A stretch of 10,444 nt of DNA from DASROJ01 sp035646975. GTDB lineage: Bacteria > Acidobacteriota > Polarisedimenticolia > JACPZX01 > DASXTC01. Below, piece after piece: positions 5,811-10,444 of this stretch (positions are counted from its first letter, which is position 1; every line of letters begins with the position of its first letter). The DNA lies in assembly GCA_035646975.1 (NCBI GenBank), contig DASROJ010000382.1:1-10444 (forward strand). Direction: 5' to 3'. The position numbers were made by a program, and so were the translations under genes. Under the pieces are notes generated by a model that saw nothing but the letters and a program-made list of their open reading frames with translations, did not search any database and was not told where the DNA came from.

Positions 5811-8800
5811 ATGATGAGGAACATGCCTGAATTCCGAGGTTTCGCGTGGGTCAGGATATTCGTTCTGGCCGCGACGCTGCCGGCGCTGGCGATGGCGCTG
5901 ACGATGGCGTCCCAACCGGAAAGCCCCGCGGCGGCCGGCCAAAGGCTGCGGAGCATTCCCGGGCAACGCGATCGCGCCAACGACCCGGCGCTGGAGTCGG
6001 CCCTGCCCGGCCTCGATCCGGCGAATGAAGGATGGGACAGCGAGGTGTTCGCCGAGGCGGCGGGCCGACAGCTTGCCATCCTGGCCGGGATCCTCGAAAC
6101 GGGTCATGCGCCCGACACCGCCACGCTGCGTGGTCTGGTGTCGGTGGATGTCTCCGGTGGCTCCCTGCGTCCCGGTGGCCTGAAGGAAGTCTTCCACGAC
6201 GCGGCGCTCACCGTGTCGCGCACGGCGCCGGGCGGCGCCGCTGCCGTGCCGTTCAGGACGCCGGACGGTCTGGCGCGCGCGGTGCAGGAGCTGCTGCGCC
6301 CGATGCAGGGGGCCTCACGCATTCAAGTCGAGTTCCAGATCACCGGCGTGGAGGCCTCGGCCGCCACCGCAGCGGCTGATGTCTGGTTTCACGCCAGCGG
6401 GCGCACCGCCACCGGAACGATAGAGCAGACCGCGTCATGGCGAACCCGATGGGACCGGCCGAGTCCGCCGGCCCCGCCGCTGCTCAAGTCGATCGAAGTG
6501 CAGCAGTTCGAAGAAGTGGCCGGGCTCGCGCGCACAGGGGCGTTTTTCTCCGACGCGACCCGGGCGGTGCTTGGCGGCAACGAGCGCTTCGCCGCCGATC
6601 TCATGTTCGGCGTGGATCACTGGCTCGAGCGGCTCGAGTCCTGGGTGGAGACCGATGCCTTCGGCCACAACGGCATCGCGCTGGGGGATGTCAACGGCGA
6701 TGGTCTGGACGACTTGTACGTCTGCCAGATGGCGGGGCTGCCGAACCTCCTCTTCGTGCAGAACCCCGACGGCACGGCGACCGACGTCTCGGCGCAATCC
6801 GGGGTCGACTGGCTCGAGCGCACGCGCAGCGCGATGTTTCTCGATCTCGACAACGACGGCGACGAGGATCTCGTGGTGGCCACCAGTGTCGCGCTGCTCT
6901 TCATGGAGAACGACGGCAAGGGACATTTCAGGGTGAAAGCCAGCCTGTCGGCCTCCGAAGGGATGGTGACCGCCGGCCCGCCTCCATCCAGCAGCCGCAC
7001 CGGCGGCGTCCCGGAAGAGGGGATGTCGGGAGGCCACTACCAGCGTTCCGGCGATTTCGGCGCGGTGAAGACCTCGGACATCGTCTCGCTGGCCGCGGCC
7101 GACTATGACAACGACGGCCTGCTCGACATCTACGCCTGCGCGTATCACAACAGCGGCGACGAGGCGAACCGCTTTCCTCTGCCGATGCCCTACCACGACG
7201 CGAACAACGGCGGGGCGAACCTGATGATCCGCAACGAAGGAAACTGGCAATTCTCCAACGTGACCTCCTCGAGCGGTCTTGACGTCAACAATCACCGCTT
7301 CAGTTTCGCCGCCTCCTGGGAGGACTTCGACAACGACGGCGACCAGGACCTCTATGTCGCCAACGACTTCGGGCGCGCGAACCTCTATCGCAACGACCAC
7401 GGGCACTTCGTCGATATCGCCGAAACCGCGGGAGTCCTCAACATGGCGGCCGGCATGTCGGTGACCTGGGCCGACTATGACAACGACGGCTGGATGGACA
7501 TCTATGTCGCCAACATGTTCTCGGCCGCCGGAAGCCGTATCGCATCGCAGAAGCGCTTCAAGCCGGACGCCGATGCAGCGACGCTTGCCGCCTACCGGCA
7601 TCACGCGATGGGCAATTCCCTGTACCGCAACAGCCACGACGGCAGGTTCGCCGATATGAGCCTGGACGCGGGGGTCAACATGGGGCGCTGGGCCTGGGGC
7701 TCCAACTTCATCGACTTCAACAACGACGGCTGGGAGGACCTGCTGGTCGCCAACGGCTACTTCACCAAGGATAACCCGCAGGACCTCAGCGGGTTTTTCT
7801 GGCGCGACGTGGTGAGGCTGTCCCCCGACAAGGCGATCGATCCGGCCCTCGCGCCGGGCTACGCGACGGCCTGGGGCGATCTCGGCAGGATGGTTCGGCG
7901 AGGCCGGTCGTTCAGCGGGCGCGAGCGGAACTGCGCGTTCCTGAACACGCATGGCTCCCGCTTCGCGAACGTCTCCGCGGTCACGGGGCTGGACTTCATC
8001 GACGACGCGCGCGCGGTGGCGGTCACCGACTGGGATTCCGACGGCGACCTCGATGCCTGGATCGTGAACCGCACCGGTCCGCGGCTCCGGTTCGCGCGCA
8101 ACGACAGCCCGGGGGGCGCTCACCATCTTGGACTGCTGCTGGAGGGGCGCACGTCGAACCGTGACGCCGTCGGCGCGCGTGTCGAGCTGGAGATTGCCGG
8201 ATCGTCCGGCAGGCGGATCATCAAGACGGTGCATGCGGGGGATGGCTATCTCGCGCAATCGAGTCGATGGGTCCATTTCGGGCTGGGTGAGTCGACCACG
8301 ATCGTCAGGCTCCTGGTTCGGTGGCCGGGCGGCGCGGCCGAGGAGTTCACGGGGCTGGCCGCCGACGGGCGCTACCGCATCGTCCAGGGGGCGGGCAAGG
8401 CCCAGCCCTGGGGCGGAGCCGTGCGTCATGTGAAGCTGGAATCGGCGGAGCTGGTGGCGCCGCCGCCATCCGACTCGGCCCGCATCCTTCTGTCGGCGCC
8501 CGCGCTGGCGCCATCGTTCGAGTACGAGAGTCTGGACGGCCAGACGGTGTCGCCGAAGGGCCCCGGCCCCCTGCTGGTCTATCTCTGGTCGACGACGGAT
8601 CCCCGTTCGGTCGACCAGCTCGGTGATCTTGCCCGCCGCGCTGCCGACTTCAAGAGCAACGGGCTGCGCGTCGTGGCGTTGTGCATCGACGGAGTGGGTC
8701 ATGACGAGCCGCCCGACCCGGCACCGGTGCGCGGCCTCCTCGAGCCGATGAAGTTTCCGTACGATGCCGGTTTCGCCTACCCCGAGCTGATCGACAAGCT

Positions 8801-10130
8801 CGACCTGCTGCAGAACAAGGTGATCTGGAGCCCCCGGCCCTTCGTCGTGCCCAGCAGCCTGCTCGTGGATGGCGACGGCCTGGTGGCGGCCATCTACAAG
8901 GGCCCCCTGTCGATCGATCGGCTGCTGGCCGACCTGCCCGCTCTGCGAACCACCGGCGAGAAGCGGGTCAGTCTTGCCATTCCATTCGCCGGGCTGAGGC
9001 AGACACGTGGAACACCAGACTTCTTCGACTACATGGACGCCATTGCCCAGACATATGCCGATGGCGGGTATCCCGACGAAGCGGTGGACTATTACCGCAG
9101 GGTGATCAAGATCCAGCCGGGCCGCGCGTCGGCGCACTTCGGCCTGGGTCTCGGGCTGGCCGCGATGGGGCAGACCGATGGGGCGATTTCCGAGTACCGC
9201 GAGACAGTGAAGGCTGATCCCAACAACATCGCGGCGCTCAATGACCTCGGTCTCGCGCTGGCCGGCCAGGGGAAGATCGACGAGGCGATCGGTGTCTACC
9301 GGCAGGCGCTCGGTGTCGATGCCGCGCACGTGATGACGTTGTGCAATCTTGCCACCGCGCTGGCTGGACAGGGCAAGCTCGACGAAGCCATCGAGCTCTA
9401 TCGCAAGGCGATCGCGGCGGAGCCCGGCAACACACTGGCGCTCAACAACGCCGCGGTCACGCTGGCCCGCCAGGGCAAGGACGACGAGGCCATCAGCTTC
9501 TACACGCAGGTGCTGAAGCTCGATCCGGGCAACGTCGCGGTACGGATCAACATGGCCAGCTCCCTGATGAGACAAGGCAAGGCGGCCGAGGCCGCCGGCA
9601 TCCTGGCCGAGGCGGTGCGGCTGAAGCCGGACCAGGCGGAGACTCGGTACAATCTCGGGCTGGCCCTGCTCAAACAGGGACGAGCCAAAGAGGCGATCGA
9701 GCAGCTGGCGGAAGCGTCGCGGCTGAAGCCCGGTTATGCCCAGGCGGACTATTACCTCAGCCTGGCGCTGGCGCGCGACGGGCAGCTCGATCATGCCATC
9801 AGGCAGTTCGCGGCGCTGATGAAGATCGATCCGGGTTCACCCGAGGCCGCGGGCAGGCTGGCCTGGGTCTTCGCCACCAGCCAGGATGCTTCGATGAGAG
9901 ATGGCCAGCTCGCTCTCAAGATTGCGCAGTCGGCGCGCGACGCCGGTGGCAATCGGGATCCCGGGGTGCTCGATGCGCTGGCGGCCGCGTTCGCGGAGGC
10001 GGGTCGGTATCGCGAGGCGGTGGAGACGGCGAAGCTGGCGGTCGAGGCGGTCGGGGGCGATGCGGCGCGCGCAGAGCAGATCCGGGCGCATCTCAAGATG
10101 TACGAGGCGGGCAAGCCGTATCGCGAGTAG
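5811..10130 (+). CDS. Large secreted mosaic protein: FG-GAP propeller, ASPIC/UnbV, cysteine-less thioredoxin-like domain, TPR array
   Basis: This is a 1439-residue exported protein. Residues 13-33 are the signal-peptide core. Residues about 75-235 are an alpha/beta region that may be NTF2-like (weak). Seven DxDxDGxxD-type loops, at 293-301, 345-353, 431-439, 505-513, 555-563, 635-643 and 740-748, mark a seven-bladed propeller, interrupted by a Gly/Ser/Pro-rich insert (about 380-420). ASPIC/UnbV spans about 783-860, with NRDAVGARVEL and HFGLG. Residues about 897-1045 look like a TlpA/AhpC-type thioredoxin fold, but the CPPC position reads DPRS (930-933), so disulfide chemistry is unlikely. Residues 1074-1416 hold about ten TPRs, one carrying an extra loop (1345-1385). 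The probable role is a periplasmic or surface scaffold binding calcium and partner proteins. ATGs at 5811, 5814 and 5823 are all possible starts; none has a well-spaced Shine-Dalgarno, and all keep the signal peptide. It is transcribed divergently from the smaller CRTAC1 gene. Confidence 0.92.
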   Translation: MMRNMPEFRGFAWVRIFVLAATLPALAMALTMASQPESPAAAGQRLRSIPGQRDRANDPALESALPGLDPANEGWDSEVFAEAAGRQLAILAGILETGHAPDTATLRGLVSVDVSGGSLRPGGLKEVFHDAALTVSRTAPGGAAAVPFRTPDGLARAVQELLRPMQGASRIQVEFQITGVEASAATAAADVWFHASGRTATGTIEQTASWRTRWDRPSPPAPPLLKSIEVQQFEEVAGLARTGAFFSDATRAVLGGNERFAADLMFGVDHWLERLESWVETDAFGHNGIALGDVNGDGLDDLYVCQMAGLPNLLFVQNPDGTATDVSAQSGVDWLERTRSAMFLDLDNDGDEDLVVATSVALLFMENDGKGHFRVKASLSASEGMVTAGPPPSSSRTGGVPEEGMSGGHYQRSGDFGAVKTSDIVSLAAADYDNDGLLDIYACAYHNSGDEANRFPLPMPYHDANNGGANLMIRNEGNWQFSNVTSSSGLDVNNHRFSFAASWEDFDNDGDQDLYVANDFGRANLYRNDHGHFVDIAETAGVLNMAAGMSVTWADYDNDGWMDIYVANMFSAAGSRIASQKRFKPDADAATLAAYRHHAMGNSLYRNSHDGRFADMSLDAGVNMGRWAWGSNFIDFNNDGWEDLLVANGYFTKDNPQDLSGFFWRDVVRLSPDKAIDPALAPGYATAWGDLGRMVRRGRSFSGRERNCAFLNTHGSRFANVSAVTGLDFIDDARAVAVTDWDSDGDLDAWIVNRTGPRLRFARNDSPGGAHHLGLLLEGRTSNRDAVGARVELEIAGSSGRRIIKTVHAGDGYLAQSSRWVHFGLGESTTIVRLLVRWPGGAAEEFTGLAADGRYRIVQGAGKAQPWGGAVRHVKLESAELVAPPPSDSARILLSAPALAPSFEYESLDGQTVSPKGPGPLLVYLWSTTDPRSVDQLGDLARRAADFKSNGLRVVALCIDGVGHDEPPDPAPVRGLLEPMKFPYDAGFAYPELIDKLDLLQNKVIWSPRPFVVPSSLLVDGDGLVAAIYKGPLSIDRLLADLPALRTTGEKRVSLAIPFAGLRQTRGTPDFFDYMDAIAQTYADGGYPDEAVDYYRRVIKIQPGRASAHFGLGLGLAAMGQTDGAISEYRETVKADPNNIAALNDLGLALAGQGKIDEAIGVYRQALGVDAAHVMTLCNLATALAGQGKLDEAIELYRKAIAAEPGNTLALNNAAVTLARQGKDDEAISFYTQVLKLDPGNVAVRINMASSLMRQGKAAEAAGILAEAVRLKPDQAETRYNLGLALLKQGRAKEAIEQLAEASRLKPGYAQADYYLSLALARDGQLDHAIRQFAALMKIDPGSPEAAGRLAWVFATSQDASMRDGQLALKIAQSARDAGGNRDPGVLDALAAAFAEAGRYREAVETAKLAVEAVGGDAARAEQIRAHLKMYEAGKPYRE
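9132..9842 (+). repeat. Degenerate 102-bp tandem repeats encoding TPR units
   Basis: Seven consecutive 34-codon units (residues 1108-1344 of the large protein) recur with exact 102-nt spacing. Each carries the TPR signature: a hydrophobic residue, then L.LA..G, then an acidic residue and EAI, and a terminal P (for example LALAGQGKIDEAI and LATALAGQGKLDEAI). The neighbouring middle units are the most similar at DNA level, which suggests fairly recent duplication. The repeat continues with less regular spacing on both sides. Confidence 0.85.
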
Positions 10131-10150
10131 ACGCGGGCGCGTGCCCACGA

Positions 10151-10299
10151 CGCGCGGGCGCGTGCTGACGTCGCGCTGACGCGGTCCGAATCGATGGGCT
10201 GCGCCGCTACGCTCCCGCGCCGAAAACGCGCGGGCGCGTGCTGACGTCGCGCTGACGCGGGCCGAACCGATGGGCTGCGCCGCTACGCTCCCGCGCCGA
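10151..10299. repeat. Two direct 73-bp repeats with a 76-bp period
   Basis: Copy one is 10151-10223 and copy two is 10227-10299. They differ at only two bases (10185 T against 10261 G, and 10191 T against 10267 C), and three bases (AAA) separate them. The leading CGCGGGCGCGTGC also occurs just after the stop codon at about 10132-10144 as a partial third copy. Within copy one GCGCGGG (10152-10158) can pair with CCCGCGC (10214-10220), so each unit can form a stem. The function is unknown. Confidence 0.9.
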
Positions 10300-10411
10300 C
10301 GACTCCAGCTCCGGGCAGGGTGACTCCGTCGTGGGGTCACGTACACGATTGACGTCGTGCATCGCACTCGACTGACTTCATCACCCTGCCCGGAGGGAGT
10401 CGTTGCCGGCG
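10294..10411. repeat. Large imperfect inverted repeat (possible structured RNA, terminator or mobile-element relic)
   Basis: The left arm 10299-10323 (ACGACTCC, then CTCCGGGCAGGGTGA) is the reverse complement of the right arm 10381-10403, apart from a two-base bulge (AG, 10307-10308). Pairing can extend outward with CGCCG (10294-10298) against CGGCG (10407-10411). The 57-nt interior can form smaller hairpins such as GTGC-ATC-GCAC. It lacks a following T-run. Its position, about 170 bp past the only plus-strand gene, allows a role in 3' end formation, but a palindromic extragenic element is equally possible. Confidence 0.7.
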
Positions 10412-10444
10412 CTCCGCTGATGCGGCTTCGCCCATCATTCGGCC

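Larger units (their letters stand above)
10131..10444. other. Non-coding repeat-bearing region downstream of the large gene
   Basis: No convincing gene lies in these 314 bases. Open frames on either strand are short, lack start signals and simply translate the local DNA repeat. The region holds a partial repeat copy (about 10132-10144), two nearly identical 73-bp direct repeats, and an imperfect palindrome of over 100 bp. The last 30 bases show nothing further. There is no GC-hairpin plus T-run typical of an intrinsic terminator. Confidence 0.6.

Noticed and set aside
6435..9794. Very long open frame (1119 codons) on the minus strand, antisense to the large plus-strand gene
   Set aside because: Its translation is a mirror of the GAC/GTC-rich calcium-loop codons and TPRs (repeated VAVVVE-like strings), with no domain, signal or ribosome site. 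High G/C third positions keep the frame open.
10151..10299. CRISPR array
   Set aside because: There are only two adjacent 73-bp copies with three bases between them, no unique spacers and no cas genes nearby.
9837..10367. Minus-strand 176-codon open frame across the end of the large gene and the repeat region
   Set aside because: It is Arg/Ser/Ala-rich, translates the 73-bp DNA repeat twice, and overlaps the TPR coding sequence. No family match or start signal.
10294..10411. Integron attC site
   Set aside because: The outer ends do not show the RYYYAAC/GTTRRRY core sites and there is no integrase or cassette array in view.

Overview
The window is GC-rich and gene-dense. Codons favour G/C at the third position, which also produces long spurious antisense frames. 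The gene content is secreted CRTAC1-type FG-GAP/ASPIC-UnbV proteins, TPR fusions and a GT-C membrane glycosyltransferase with a TPR tail. This mix fits an environmental bacterium of the Acidobacteriota/Planctomycetota kind or a related uncultured phylum. No rRNA, tRNA or other phylogenetic marker is present, so the taxonomic guess is weak.

Layout. Bases 1-5673 hold four tightly packed minus-strand genes, probably one operon read right to left. In transcription order they are: a 183-aa secreted helical protein of unknown function (5673-5122, GTG start with a perfect AGGAGG); a 582-aa secreted CRTAC1-family seven-motif beta-propeller with a C-terminal ASPIC/UnbV domain (5111-3363); a 713-aa GT-C/GT39-like membrane glycosyltransferase with a C-terminal TPR array (3356-1215, TTG start); and a group II PLP-dependent decarboxylase that runs off the left edge (1183-1). 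The gaps are 10, 6 and 31 nt. Bases 5674-5810 form a 137-bp divergent promoter region. To its right, on the plus strand, one large gene (5811-10130, 1439 aa) encodes a mosaic secreted protein: signal peptide, possible NTF2-like N-terminal domain, seven-motif FG-GAP propeller, ASPIC/UnbV, a thioredoxin-like domain without its two active-site cysteines, and about ten TPRs. Bases 10131-10444 have no convincing gene. They contain a 73-bp sequence repeated at a 76-bp period (71/73 identical), followed by a large imperfect palindrome.

How the genes may work together. Both divergent units encode a calcium-type beta-propeller for export, and the minus operon also carries a GT-C enzyme, a class that transfers lipid-linked sugars outside the cytoplasmic membrane. 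A plausible but unproven reading is a cell-surface or periplasmic module in which exported propeller proteins are assembled or glycosylated, with TPR arrays as docking platforms. The decarboxylase looks cytoplasmic and may only be co-transcribed. I see no CRISPR array, transposase, integrase, phage gene, toxin-antitoxin pair or defence system.
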